A stretch of DNA of 64,000 nt from CAZYQW01 sp964649825 (GCA_964649825.1 CAZYQW010000122.1:62001-126000); one strand, 5' to 3'. Positions 53,012 through 62,883 are shown, counted from the stretch's first letter. Numbers and translations: made by a program. Notes: a model not told the origin generated them from the letters alone.

Positions 53012-56000
53012 ATGACGAACCGCACGATTCGCGACCTGGTCGACGTGCGCGACCGACCTCGCGTGGTCCGTCTCGATCACTTGGACGACGAGAACTCGGG
53101 CTGGATCACGACCTCGTATTGCGCGACGGCCGAGGTCGCGGCCCACCTCGACGCGCTCGGTCACGCGCTCCGCCGACCCGCCGGCACCGGGATCTTCCTC
53201 GTCGGACCGTACGGATCGGGCAAGTCGCACCTCGTCTCCTACGTCGCGCAGAACCTGCGCGCGGGGAGGTTCGTCGACGACGCGCCCGAGGTGTTCACCG
53301 CGTCCCTGCTCAACTTCCGGGGCGACGTCTCGCTCGAGGACGTCGTCAACCGGACGCTGGCGCTCCCGTCGGTCGGCGACGACGATCGCCGATCGGCATG
53401 GACGAAGTTCCAGGACGAGCATCCGCGGGGGGTGTTCCTGATCCTCGACGAGCTGTCCGAGTTCCTGCGGTCGAAACCCGACGCGCGGAGCTTCAGCGAG
53501 GACGTCCGCTTCCTCCAGTACGTGGGCGAATGGTGTCAGGCGAAGCGCTTCTTCCTGCTCTGCAGCATGCAGGAGCAGATCGAGCACACCGGCGACCTCG
53601 AGCACGGGCTGTACCGGAAGATCCGCGACCGTTTCCCGCTCCGCCTGTTCCTCACCGCGGCCCACGTCCACGACCTCGTCCGCGACGGGATCCTCGAGAA
53701 GAAGGAGGGCTACGCGGAGGAAACCCGCCGGATCGTGGCGGAGGTGAAGCGGGCGCTGCCGGGCTGCGACGCCGACGCGGACCGCTTGTGCGACATCTAC
53801 CCGCTCCACCCGTCGACGCTCGAGCTGCTCGAGGAGGTGCGCGACACTTTCTCGCAGGCGCGCGGCGCGATCGACTTCGTGTTGACGCAGCTCGTCGGCG
53901 ATCCCGCGCGCGGCGTGGAACCGTTCCTCGATCGCCCCGTCGGCGAGATGCTCGGTCCCGACCGCATCGTGCCGCATTTCCGCGACCTGCTGGAGCTGCA
54001 GCCGGAGCATCTCGCGCTGACGCAGCGGCTCTTCCCGTGGTACCAGAAACACCTCGCCGAGCTGTTCGACCGCGCGCCGGTCCGCGAGCTCGCGAGCCGC
54101 GTGTTGAACCTGCTCGTGCTCGTCCACCTTTCGCCCACGCGCGACGCTCTGACCGCGGAGCAGGCGACGGCGTGGCTCCTCTATCGCGCGTCGAGGATCG
54201 AGCCCGAGCGGAACGTCGCGCTCGTGGAGCGTGTGCTCGAACGGTTCTGCGACCAAGGACGACACGTCGTGCGCGGCGCCGCCGGCTATCACCTCGACTT
54301 CGGTGACTCGGACACCGAGACGTTCGAGCGGAAGCTCCGTCGCGAGACCGAGGCGTGCTCGGCGATGGGCGAGACCGTCTTCGAGGAGATCGTCCCGCTC
54401 CTCGCGGGACGGCCGTTCGATCCGTTCTCGCTGCCCCGCGACCGCCTCCAACACCGAACCCTACGCTGGCGCTTCCACGATCGGCGGTACGCGGTGTTCC
54501 TCGGCCACGGGCTCGTTCCCACGTCCGACGTGCCCGTCGTGGTCGTGCGCCCCTGCTTCGGCGACGTGCACGGGTGCGAGGGGGCGCACGTGGTGCGCCC
54601 GAAGCGGCTCGCCCCCGAGGCTGGCCATTTCGAGCTGCTCGCCCTCGTCCGTCTGAGGGACGGGAGGTGGAGCGAGACGACCCGCAAACGCGTCGAGGCG
54701 CGGCTCGCGGAGAAGACGCTCGCGTTCGAGAACGAGGTGCGGACCGCGTACGCCGAGGCCGACCTGCTCGATCCGGCGGGACACGTCCTTCCCGTCGTCC
54801 CGCGCGCGGCGGCGTCGTTCGACCAGTGGCTCGATCAGCTCGCGCTCGCCGTGTTCCAGCGCCTCTATCCCGGATTCGAGCGGTACGCGCCGGCGCACGG
54901 GGCACTGCCGAAGGAGACGCTGGCTCGCTTCGGCGCGTTCGCCTTGTCGAACCACCTCGCCGACCCTTCGAACGATGACGCGGTGCAGCTCGTCCGCGAG
55001 GCGTACCTGATGCCGATGGGGCTGCTCGTCCGTCAGGGCCGCGGCTACGCCGTCCCGGCGCAGCTCGAGCGGCGTGAGCTCGTGCGGCTCGTGCTGCCCC
55101 TTCTCGAGCAGCGCCCTCCACCGAAGGCGGTGTACGAGCACCTCGCGCAGCCGATCTACGGGCTCGTGCCCGACCAGGTCCATGCGCTGCTGCTTGCGCT
55201 GCTCTCGCTCGGCGAACTCGACCTCGTGAAGGACGACAAATCATTCCGCGAGCTGCACGAGCTCCTGCCGTCGCCGCTGCAGTACCACCGCGTCGTGCCC
55301 GGGCGCAGCCTCTCGTCCGAGTCCTTGCGCGACCTCCTGCACCTCAGCGAGTCGTTCGGGCTCAAGCCCTTGGGCGAGTCGCACGGCATCGCGCAGCGGC
55401 GCGAGGTGCAGCGCCTGCGCGAGGCGGCACGACAGCTCGAGGCGTCCCTCCAGCCGTCGATCTTCCGACTCGACGAGGACACGCGCGGCTCGGCGCTGCG
55501 CGAGCGGCTGCGCGAGCTGCTCCTGCCGTGGCGAACGTTCGAACGCGGCGGCGACGAGCTCGAGGCGTTCGATCGGCTCCGGAACGAGATCGGCCCGATC
55601 GGAGACTACGTCGCGCGCGTCAAGGCCGCGCGAGACCTCCCCACCCGGTTGGATCGGCTGCTCCGCGAGTCGAGGCGGCTCGAGCACCTCTTCCGGACGG
55701 CGCCACGAAGCGACGAGGCGACGGGCGGCGACGCGCCCCCGATCGCCCTCGATGACCCGGGCGACCCGCCGCCGCTCGACGATCTCGCCGGGCTCGAGGC
55801 GTGGATCCAGACCGCGTCGGCCGCGTGGGCCGCCTATCGCGATCGATACACGACCCGCCACGACGCGTTCTGGCGCGCGCTCGACGAGCACCCCGCGTGG
55901 AGCTATCGTCCCCCGCGGATCGCGAAGAGCCGTCATCTCCAGCTCGATCCCGAGGTCGCGCGCCTCGCCGAGGCGCACGCTCGAACGCAGCGCTTCCGAT

Positions 56001-57331
56001 GCCGCGGGCGGCCGGACCTGACCTTCCAGTCCACCTGCGCGTGCGGTTTCGACGGGCGGGGTGCGCCGATCGAGGACGCGCTGAGGAAGCTCGCCCAGGC
56101 CAAGGAGCGGATCGAGTCGTCGCTCGTCATGTTCTTCGACCGCGAGGTCGTGCGGGACCGGGTCCAACAGCTCGTGCGAGAGGGGCTGGAGACCGACGAG
56201 CGAACGCTCGCGTACCTCGCCGGGAAGGCCCCGGTGCCGGAGATCCACGACGTCGATCGCTTCGACCGCCACCTCTCCGGAGTCGAGCTCGTGAAGCGCC
56301 TCGCGCTCGGCGATCTCGTCGCGCGCATCGAAGGGCGGACGTGGAAGCGCGACGACCTCATGCAGGCCGTGCGCGCCTTCCTCGACGAGTGCTCGGGCTC
56401 CGCCGAGCGCGTTCGGCTCGAGGGCCGATCGGGGGGAGAATCCGCGCACGAGTCCGTCGCCGCGTGGTGCCTCACGCAGTGCTTGAGGCACGGGGTCGCG
56501 CTGCCGGCGGGGCTGCCGAGCGACGCGCTCGCGGCCGCCGGCGACGCCGTTCGACCCGACCTCGTCGGCCCCTCCGCCCTCGCTCGCCTCGACCGCCTGC
56601 GGCTGCCGGACGGCTTGGTCGATCGAGTCGTCGGCTGGGCGATCGAGGGCGTGCTGGAGCTGCCGCCGGCGGCCGACGCGGAGTCGGCGCTCCTCACCGC
56701 GGCCCGCGAGCTCCTTCGACCGACCTCGGCCGCCGCCCCGCGCGAGCTCGCCCGCCTCGCCGCCGCGCTCTACGGCGTCGACGGAAGGCTGCGGAGGCTG
56801 GCCGGCGAGCGGTGGTCCTCGCGCCTCGAGGCACTCGCTAACACCGAGATCGAGGAACCGCTCCCCTCGCTCGCCGACCGGCTGAAGGAGTACGCCGACG
56901 AGCCGTGGCTCTGCATCGACGCGTTCGGGTTGCCGTTCCTGCCGTTCCTCGGCGGCGAGCTCGAGGACGCGCTCGGCGGGCGCCGCGTCGACTCGGTCGA
57001 GTTCGCGATCGCGCCTCCCGACACGACGACCGACGCCTGCTACCGCCACCTCGCCGACGCCGGCTTGACGCGCGGCATCGTGAAGATCGACGTGATCGAC
57101 GCGCTCCTCCACGAGCGGGAGGATCCCTTCGACGACCTCGCGCGCGTGGCGGCGGCCGAGCTCCGCGGCGCGTATCGGCGCGTCGCCGATCGCCTCGACG
57201 CGGCGCGCCCGCTCGTCGTGTTCGCCGACCACGGGTTCCGGCTCGCCGAGAACGGCCGCGGCTATCGTCACGGCGGGCCGTCCGCGCTCGAGCGCGTCGT
57301 GCCGGTGATCCGCCTCGTACCGGCGGAGTGA
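53012..57331 (+). CDS. Giant P-loop ATPase with PglZ-like C-terminal phosphatase domain (BREX-related fusion)
   Basis: 1,439 residues. The N-terminal ATPase has Walker A GPYGSGKS (65-72), Walker B VFLILDEL (141-148) and a sensor strand FFLLCSMQEQ (near 180-189), the layout of BrxC/PglY and DUF6079 ATPases. A long helical middle follows, with a possible zinc site near residue 1005 (RCRGRP and STCACGF). The last ~145 residues (from WLCIDAFGLPFLPFL, about 1297) end in VVFADHGFRLAENG with D1406 and H1407 and then YRHGG, which resembles the metal site of PglZ (alkaline-phosphatase fold). In BREX these are two separate proteins. No methyltransferase or other BREX gene is nearby. Defence role inferred. 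Confidence 0.7.
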   Translation: MTNRTIRDLVDVRDRPRVVRLDHLDDENSGWITTSYCATAEVAAHLDALGHALRRPAGTGIFLVGPYGSGKSHLVSYVAQNLRAGRFVDDAPEVFTASLLNFRGDVSLEDVVNRTLALPSVGDDDRRSAWTKFQDEHPRGVFLILDELSEFLRSKPDARSFSEDVRFLQYVGEWCQAKRFFLLCSMQEQIEHTGDLEHGLYRKIRDRFPLRLFLTAAHVHDLVRDGILEKKEGYAEETRRIVAEVKRALPGCDADADRLCDIYPLHPSTLELLEEVRDTFSQARGAIDFVLTQLVGDPARGVEPFLDRPVGEMLGPDRIVPHFRDLLELQPEHLALTQRLFPWYQKHLAELFDRAPVRELASRVLNLLVLVHLSPTRDALTAEQATAWLLYRASRIEPERNVALVERVLERFCDQGRHVVRGAAGYHLDFGDSDTETFERKLRRETEACSAMGETVFEEIVPLLAGRPFDPFSLPRDRLQHRTLRWRFHDRRYAVFLGHGLVPTSDVPVVVVRPCFGDVHGCEGAHVVRPKRLAPEAGHFELLALVRLRDGRWSETTRKRVEARLAEKTLAFENEVRTAYAEADLLDPAGHVLPVVPRAAASFDQWLDQLALAVFQRLYPGFERYAPAHGALPKETLARFGAFALSNHLADPSNDDAVQLVREAYLMPMGLLVRQGRGYAVPAQLERRELVRLVLPLLEQRPPPKAVYEHLAQPIYGLVPDQVHALLLALLSLGELDLVKDDKSFRELHELLPSPLQYHRVVPGRSLSSESLRDLLHLSESFGLKPLGESHGIAQRREVQRLREAARQLEASLQPSIFRLDEDTRGSALRERLRELLLPWRTFERGGDELEAFDRLRNEIGPIGDYVARVKAARDLPTRLDRLLRESRRLEHLFRTAPRSDEATGGDAPPIALDDPGDPPPLDDLAGLEAWIQTASAAWAAYRDRYTTRHDAFWRALDEHPAWSYRPPRIAKSRHLQLDPEVARLAEAHARTQRFRCRGRPDLTFQSTCACGFDGRGAPIEDALRKLAQAKERIESSLVMFFDREVVRDRVQQLVREGLETDERTLAYLAGKAPVPEIHDVDRFDRHLSGVELVKRLALGDLVARIEGRTWKRDDLMQAVRAFLDECSGSAERVRLEGRSGGESAHESVAAWCLTQCLRHGVALPAGLPSDALAAAGDAVRPDLVGPSALARLDRLRLPDGLVDRVVGWAIEGVLELPPAADAESALLTAARELLRPTSAAAPRELARLAAALYGVDGRLRRLAGERWSSRLEALANTEIEEPLPSLADRLKEYADEPWLCIDAFGLPFLPFLGGELEDALGGRRVDSVEFAIAPPDTTTDACYRHLADAGLTRGIVKIDVIDALLHEREDPFDDLARVAAAELRGAYRRVADRLDAARPLVVFADHGFRLAENGRGYRHGGPSALERVVPVIRLVPAE

Positions 57332-57404
57332 GCGCGGCGACCCCTACGACGATCGTCCGCCTTCGGGTACGCTGCGCGCCTTCAGGCACCGCGGAAGACC
57401 GAAC

Positions 57405-59228
57405 ATGAGACACCCCATCCGGACTTCGACGGCGACGCTCCTTGCCACCGCGATGCTCGCCGCGATCGCGCCCGCCCAGCTCGACACCCAGTGGCTGTCG
57501 TTCCAGAAGAACCCAGCGATGCTCGCGGCGGGAACCGTGTCGAGCCCCGGCGACGAGACCGATCTCGCGTGGGACGACCTCGACAATGACGGCGACGTCG
57601 ACCTCGTCGTCGTCCGCAAGCAGCCGTACACGACGGCCGGACCGCGCAGCAACCTGCTCCTCGTCAACGTGGGCGGCGTGCTGACCGATCGAACCGCGGC
57701 GCTGGGGTCCGCGTCGTCGGTCGCCGGCGACCTTGGCTTCCTCACGCCGACGAACGACCCCGACGTCGTGATCGCCGACGTCGACCAGGACGGCTGGCCC
57801 GACGTCTGCACCGCGACCTCCCTCGGCGATGGGCTGCCGAAGGCGGTCGGTCACCCGCGCGTGTACCGGAACCTCGCGACCGGCGGCGGCGTATGGCTCG
57901 GGCTCCGGTACGAGGAGGCGCGCTTTCCGCAGCTCTACGAGTACACGACGGGGAGCCCGACGAACCCGCGCTTCGCGGGAGTCGCGGCCGGCGACGTGAC
58001 GGGCGACGGGTATCCGGACCTGTACTTCGTCGACCACGACAGCTCCGGCTCCGGCGGGGCGGGACAGCCGCCGTCCACCGACTTGAACGACCGCCTTCTC
58101 GTGAACGACGGTTTCGGCTTCTTCGCCGACCACAGCCAGGCGGCGATGACTCCGCAGATGCTCCTCTCGTCCTACGGCACCGCGGCCGACATGGCCGACT
58201 TCAACGGCGACGGGTACCTGGACCTGATCAAGACGACCGGATTGACGCCGCCGCTGTACGGCGCGATCAGCTACCACCACCCGTCGATCCCCACCGCGTT
58301 CTCGGAGTTCGATCCGTTCCACGTGTTCTCGGCGTACTACGTGTCGGCCGGCGACCTGAACGGCGACGGTCGTCCCGACGTGGTCTTCACCGATGACGCC
58401 AGCGATCGGTTCCGCATCAACACCGGCGTGTCCGCGAACGGGATCGCCACCTGGACGGCGTCGAAGTCGTTCAAGTTCCTCTTCGGCGGCGACGACGGGT
58501 TCGGCGGCAACAACCTCATCACCGACCTCGACGGCGACGGCTGGAACGACGTCCTGATCGCCGACGTCAGCGTCGACATACCGAGCTGCAGTCGACGCAC
58601 GCACGTCTATCACAACCTCGGCGGCACGGTCGGCACCACGAACGTCACGTTGCGCGAGGAGCGCCAGATGGCGGGGAACTCGGGGTGGATCGGCGTCGTC
58701 GGCATGACCGAGGCGGACCTGAAGGGGACCTACGACCTCGCCGCCTTCGACGTCGACGGCGACGGCGACCAGGACGTCGTGCTCTCCCGCTGCACCGGCA
58801 CCGACGTCTGGCAGAACAACAGCGTGCACTGCAACGTCGACACGACGGCCGGGCTCGGCTGCACCGGCACCGGCGGCTTCGTCCCCACGCTCGACCTGAT
58901 CGGCCCCGCCTGCGCGGGAAACACGGTTGCGCTCGCGATCGACAAGGGGCTCGGCGGATCGACGGCGCTCGTGATGCTCGGCGCGCAACCGGCCGCGCTC
59001 CCGATGAACGGCGGCTGCTTCCTGAACGTCGCGCCGTTCCCCGCCGTCTTCATCTCGATTCCGCTCGGCGGCCTCGGACCGGGCCAGGGCACCGCGGTCC
59101 TCCCCGCCGTCGTGCCGCCGGGGCTCTCCGGAATCGGGCTCGCCGCCCACGTGCAGACGTTCGTCGCCGAGCCGACGCTCCCCCACGGTTTCTCGAGCTC
59201 GAAACGGTTGACGATCGCCTTCCCCTGA
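57405..59228 (+). CDS. Secreted FG-GAP/VCBS-repeat protein with shared C-terminal domain
   Basis: 607 residues. Signal TATLLATAMLAAIAPAQ. Residues about 45-480 hold several FG-GAP repeats with calcium-binding turns: WDDLDNDGDVDLVVV, IADVDQDGWPDVCTA, AGDVTGDGYPDLYFVD, MADFNGDGYLDLIK, AGDLNGDGRPDVVFTD, ITDLDGDGWNDVLIAD, AFDVDGDGDQDVVLS, likely a beta propeller. The last ~120 residues (from LGCTGTGGFVPTLDLIG) are the beta-rich domain shared with other exported proteins of this window. It is a probable surface or extracellular binding protein. It begins 73 bp after the giant ATPase gene, on the same strand. Confidence 0.85.
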   Translation: MRHPIRTSTATLLATAMLAAIAPAQLDTQWLSFQKNPAMLAAGTVSSPGDETDLAWDDLDNDGDVDLVVVRKQPYTTAGPRSNLLLVNVGGVLTDRTAALGSASSVAGDLGFLTPTNDPDVVIADVDQDGWPDVCTATSLGDGLPKAVGHPRVYRNLATGGGVWLGLRYEEARFPQLYEYTTGSPTNPRFAGVAAGDVTGDGYPDLYFVDHDSSGSGGAGQPPSTDLNDRLLVNDGFGFFADHSQAAMTPQMLLSSYGTAADMADFNGDGYLDLIKTTGLTPPLYGAISYHHPSIPTAFSEFDPFHVFSAYYVSAGDLNGDGRPDVVFTDDASDRFRINTGVSANGIATWTASKSFKFLFGGDDGFGGNNLITDLDGDGWNDVLIADVSVDIPSCSRRTHVYHNLGGTVGTTNVTLREERQMAGNSGWIGVVGMTEADLKGTYDLAAFDVDGDGDQDVVLSRCTGTDVWQNNSVHCNVDTTAGLGCTGTGGFVPTLDLIGPACAGNTVALAIDKGLGGSTALVMLGAQPAALPMNGGCFLNVAPFPAVFISIPLGGLGPGQGTAVLPAVVPPGLSGIGLAAHVQTFVAEPTLPHGFSSSKRLTIAFP

Positions 59229-59251
59229 CCGCGCGTCGCACGCCGTTCACG

Positions 59252-59538
59252 TCACCCGAGCGCCTGGAGATGCCAGCCGGAGTTCACCCAGCGGCCGTCC
59301 TGGCGCACGAACACCTCGACGCCGCGAGCTCGGTAGACGTCGGTCCGGTCGCCGCGTCGCCCACCACGCGCTCCGTCCCGTCCGCCCGCACGAAGAGTCC
59401 CTCGCGCGGCAGGACCACGCTGTGCGCGGCGGCCGCTTCCTCGGCGCCGAGCCCCCGCTTCGCCACGTGGCAGCGGACGTCGCTGACGCGGAGCCCGCGT
59501 GAACGATGAAGGGTCGTGACGTCGTGGCAATCGGTCAT
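59252..59538 (-). pseudogene. Two fused gene remnants: AraC-type regulator start and SnoaL-like end
   Basis: From 59538 one frame reads HRSRGLRVSDVRCHVAKRG and SVVLPREGLFVRADGTERVV, the N-terminal start of an AraC-family regulator, and then loses sense near 59345. In a second frame TDVYRARGVEVFVRQDGRWV and NSGWHLQALG follow to 59252; this looks like the C-terminal strands of a SnoaL/DUF4440-type protein. No DNA-binding domain remains. A deletion that fused two unrelated genes explains this best. Confidence 0.5.
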
Positions 59539-59546
59539 GGCGCGAG

Positions 59547-59735
59547 TCAGGCTACCCGACGATTCGCCCCCGGCTCACGAACCCCCGACTCACGATCCCG
59601 GGACAATGAGACCGCGGCGAGGCAGCGGGCGACCTCGGGGCAAAACTCATCGAACAGGGCGTTCCTCTCGGCCCACGCGATCAGAGCCGGATCACGAGCC
59701 GCCTCGGTGGAGAGTCGACTCGGTTCGACCGTCAT
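59547..59735 (-). CDS. Short ORF, possibly a remnant
   Basis: 62 codons (TVEPSRLSTEAARDPALIAW, AERNALFDEFCPEVARCLAA). The sequence is helical and well biased for this genome, but I recognise no family and see no ribosome binding site. It lies in the gene-poor stretch 59229-59864 beside the fused remnants and may be part of the same decayed segment. The rest of that stretch holds nothing else I can name. Confidence 0.25.
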   Translation of the reverse strand: MTVEPSRLSTEAARDPALIAWAERNALFDEFCPEVARCLAAVSLSRDRESGVREPGANRRVA

Positions 59736-59864
59736 CGCGACGCTGCCCGGAGAGACGCGACCCGCCTGGCATCGCCCGGGTGTCCGAACGTCCGAAGTTC
59801 CGCCGTGCGCCCGAATCATCTCGTCTTCGTCGCCGGCGTGCTACTGTAAGGCCGCGATCGACAG

Positions 59865-61706
59865 TTGGACTCGTCCCTGCAAGCAGCCGCCCTCCCAGAC
59901 CTTCCCTTGAACCTCGTCAACCTTCGCGACGTCGCCTTCGGACACGGTGGACCCCCGCTCTTCACGGGGGTCGACCTCGTCATCCGCCGCGGCGAACGAA
60001 TCGGCCTCGTCGGTCGCAACGGTGCCGGCAAGTCGACGTTGATGGACTTGATTCGGGGCGAGATCGAGCCGGACGCGGGATCGATCCTGCGCACTCAGGG
60101 GCTCCGGGTCGCGACGCTCCCGCAGCGGCTGCCATCCGTCCTCGACGGAACCGTGTTCGACGTCGTGGAGAGCGGCCTTCTCGACGGGCAGCGCGGCGTA
60201 GAGACCGACTCGTTCGACCACGGCGCGCGGGTCGAGAGGGTATCGAGCCGCGTCGGGCTCGATCCGACCGCCGACTACGAATCGATGTCGGTCGGCATGA
60301 AGCGCCGGGTCCTGCTCGCGCGCGCGTTGGTCCGCGACCCGGATCTCCTCCTCCTCGACGAGCCGACGAACCACCTCGACATCGATGGGATCGAGTGGCT
60401 GGAGCAGTTCCTCCTCCGCCAGAAGGCGGCGCTCCTCTTCGTGACGCACGACCGCGCATTTCTCCGCTGCCTCGCGACCCGCGTCCTCTGCATCGACCGC
60501 GCGCGCGTCCTCGACTTCACGTGCGACTACGACACCTATTTGCGCCGCCGCGAGGCCGATCTCGACGCCGAGGCGACCTTCGAGGCGGAGGAGGCGAAGG
60601 CGCTCTCGCGCGAGGAAGCGTGGGCGAAACAGGGCGTCAAGGCCCGCCGGACGCGGAGCCAGGCGCGACTCCGCGCGCTCGAGGAGCTGCGCGAGGAGCG
60701 TCGCAGCCGACGGAAGCGGCCGGGCGACGCGCGCATGAAGCTCGTCGAGGCGGAACGCTCGGGAAACCTCGTCGTCGAGCTGAAGGACGTCGGCTTCCAA
60801 TACGACGACCGGCCGATCGTTCGCGGCCTCACTACGTCGGTCATGCGCGGTGACCGGATCGGCGTGATGGGTCCGAACGGGTCGGGGAAGACGACCCTCC
60901 TCCGCCTGCTGCTGGGCGAAGCCGCTCCGACGACCGGAACGATCCGCCACGGGGTGAAGCTCGAGATCGCGTACTTCGACCAGCTCCACGCCGAGCTCGA
61001 TGAGGACCGGACCGTCGCCGAGAACGTCGTCGAGGGCGACGTCGTCATCATCGGAGACCGGCGCCGTCACGTCGTCGGTTACATGCGCGACTTCCTGTTC
61101 GAGAAGGAGCAACTGAACCGTTCGGTCCGGTTCCTCTCCGGCGGCGAGCGCAACCGCCTGCTCCTTGCGCGGCTCTTCACGCGCCCGTCGAACGTGCTGG
61201 TCCTCGACGAACCGACGAACGACCTCGACGCCGAGACGGTGAGCTTGCTGGAGGGCCTCGTCGCCGACTACGCGGGCACCGTGCTGCTGGTCAGCCACGA
61301 CCGCGAGTTCTTGAACAACGTCGTCACGAGCACGCTCGTGCTCGAGGGCGGCGGGCGAGTCGGTGAGTACGTCGGCGGCTACGACGACTGGCTTCTCCAA
61401 CGACCGGCGCCGCCGGTGGTCGAGGAGAAGCCACGTCCCAAGAGGTCGCGCACCGCCGCGGCGCTGCCGCGCGGCGCACCGCGGCGCCGGACGTACGGCG
61501 AGCAGCTCGAGATCGACGCGCTCCCGAGCCGCATCGAGGAGCTCGAGTCCGAGAAGCGGCGGATCCACGGCGCGATGTCGGACCCCGCGTTCTACGCCCG
61601 CGACGCCAAGGAGATGGCGACGGTCACGAACCGGCTCGCCGACGTCGACGCCGAGCTCGACAAGTCGTACGTGCGATGGCAAGAGCTCGAAGAGCTGTCG
61701 CCCTGA
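59865..61706 (+). CDS. uup: ABC-F ATPase, Uup-like
   Basis: 613 residues with two ABC domains. First: GRNGAGKST, signature degenerate (SVGMKRRVLLARAL), LLLLDEPTNHLD. Second: GPNGSGKTT, LSGGERNRLLLARLF, LVLDEPTNDLD. A basic linker (KQGVKARRTRSQARLRALEE) joins them, and a C-terminal coiled coil (EIDALPSRIEELESEKRRI) is typical of Uup, which acts on DNA-branch or ribosome-related processes. No membrane segment. The start is TTG 59865; a TTG at 59907 (LNLVNL) is possible. The weak first signature is normal variation for the family. Confidence 0.9.
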   Translation: MDSSLQAAALPDLPLNLVNLRDVAFGHGGPPLFTGVDLVIRRGERIGLVGRNGAGKSTLMDLIRGEIEPDAGSILRTQGLRVATLPQRLPSVLDGTVFDVVESGLLDGQRGVETDSFDHGARVERVSSRVGLDPTADYESMSVGMKRRVLLARALVRDPDLLLLDEPTNHLDIDGIEWLEQFLLRQKAALLFVTHDRAFLRCLATRVLCIDRARVLDFTCDYDTYLRRREADLDAEATFEAEEAKALSREEAWAKQGVKARRTRSQARLRALEELREERRSRRKRPGDARMKLVEAERSGNLVVELKDVGFQYDDRPIVRGLTTSVMRGDRIGVMGPNGSGKTTLLRLLLGEAAPTTGTIRHGVKLEIAYFDQLHAELDEDRTVAENVVEGDVVIIGDRRRHVVGYMRDFLFEKEQLNRSVRFLSGGERNRLLLARLFTRPSNVLVLDEPTNDLDAETVSLLEGLVADYAGTVLLVSHDREFLNNVVTSTLVLEGGGRVGEYVGGYDDWLLQRPAPPVVEEKPRPKRSRTAAALPRGAPRRRTYGEQLEIDALPSRIEELESEKRRIHGAMSDPAFYARDAKEMATVTNRLADVDAELDKSYVRWQELEELSP

Positions 61707-61719
61707 TCGGGGCCGCCGC

Positions 61720-62883
61720 TCACGACGCCCGCGCGTCGCCCCGAACGCCGCGAGCGGCGCCCTCCTCGCGCCGGCAAGCGCGGATCCGGTGCCAGGTCAA
61801 CGTCGACGCACCCGTCAGGACGACCATGCCGGCCGACGCGCCGAGCGCCTCGAGAAGCGTGAGCCCGTTCCCGAGGTGACGGCTGATCCGGATCAACGGG
61901 AAGAAGAGCACCACGATGTGGAACGTGAAGATGAACAGGGTCTCGGACGCGAGGATGGCGAGCAGCCGCGGCAGTCGCGTGATCCGATAGCTGACCGCGG
62001 CGAGCACGAGGAGCAACGCCATGACGAGCGCGACGTTGCGGAGCGAGAGCGCCGGCGCCGTGGACGGATGGTGGATCGCCGGGTCATGCAGGGAGACGGT
62101 CGATCCGACGGCGATCGCCCACGTCGCCGTCGCGACAAGCGTGACGACCGCGAGGCGCCGCACGCGGACCCAGAGCGGCGTGCGGCCCGCGTCGGGGAGG
62201 ACGTAGGCGCCGACCGCCACGCCGGCGAACATGAACCCGAGGAACGGGACGAGCGGGAAGATCGAGCCGCCTCGCGTCGACAGCCAGTTCCACAGTGCGT
62301 GGGGGCGGTGATCCGGAATCAGCTCGTCGCACCACGGCGCGACGCCAATCGAGAGCAACGCGAGAAGACCGCATGCCGTCACCACCATCCACCGCCGGCG
62401 CGCGAGCACGGTCATCAGCTCGAGCGACAGGAGTCCGAACCCGATGCACTGCAGGATCCCGACGCGCAGGAAGTAGTACCACGACTGCGCCCGAACGTCC
62501 GGATCCGCGTTCCATGCGCCCCACGGAAACCCGAGCAGGTAGCCGATCGCGATCACGATCAGCGCGATCCGCATGCGACGACGCGACCGCGAGGGCTCGC
62601 CTCGATGCGCCTCGAACCGATGGAGCGTGCTCAGGTGATACGCCATCCCCGACGCAAGGAGGAACGCCACGGACACCATCCCGCGCATCGCGTTGTATCG
62701 ATCGAAGAACGGCCCGCGTTGGAGGGCGGGATCGAGCACGGCGGCGAGCGTGTGTCCGTTGACCATCTGCAGCGCGGCGAGAAGCCGCAGGAGATCGACG
62801 AACACCACGCGCGGACTCTTGGGAGCGTGGCCTCCGGCGTCCGCGGCGCGGGTCGGGGCGGGCAGCGTCGCCGACTCCGTCAT
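61720..62883 (-). CDS. Membrane acyltransferase, DUF1624/acyltransferase-3-like
   Basis: 387 residues with about ten membrane helices. The first (FVDLLRLLAALQMVNGHTLA) carries the conserved His (NGH) of this superfamily, followed by FDRYNAMRGMVSVAFLLASG, similar to heparan-alpha-glucosaminide N-acetyltransferase (DUF1624) proteins. They move acetyl or other acyl groups across the membrane onto glycans. Its ATG overlaps the stop of the upstream gene (ATGA), so both are co-translated. The longer upstream frame is a shadow. Confidence 0.8.
   Translation of the reverse strand: MTESATLPAPTRAADAGGHAPKSPRVVFVDLLRLLAALQMVNGHTLAAVLDPALQRGPFFDRYNAMRGMVSVAFLLASGMAYHLSTLHRFEAHRGEPSRSRRRMRIALIVIAIGYLLGFPWGAWNADPDVRAQSWYYFLRVGILQCIGFGLLSLELMTVLARRRWMVVTACGLLALLSIGVAPWCDELIPDHRPHALWNWLSTRGGSIFPLVPFLGFMFAGVAVGAYVLPDAGRTPLWVRVRRLAVVTLVATATWAIAVGSTVSLHDPAIHHPSTAPALSLRNVALVMALLLVLAAVSYRITRLPRLLAILASETLFIFTFHIVVLFFPLIRISRHLGNGLTLLEALGASAGMVVLTGASTLTWHRIRACRREEGAARGVRGDARAS

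Noticed and set aside
49554..57331. A complete BREX or Pgl locus around the giant ATPase
   Set aside because: I found no PglX-type methyltransferase, BrxA, BrxB or BrxL gene among the neighbours, so only the fused protein is claimed.
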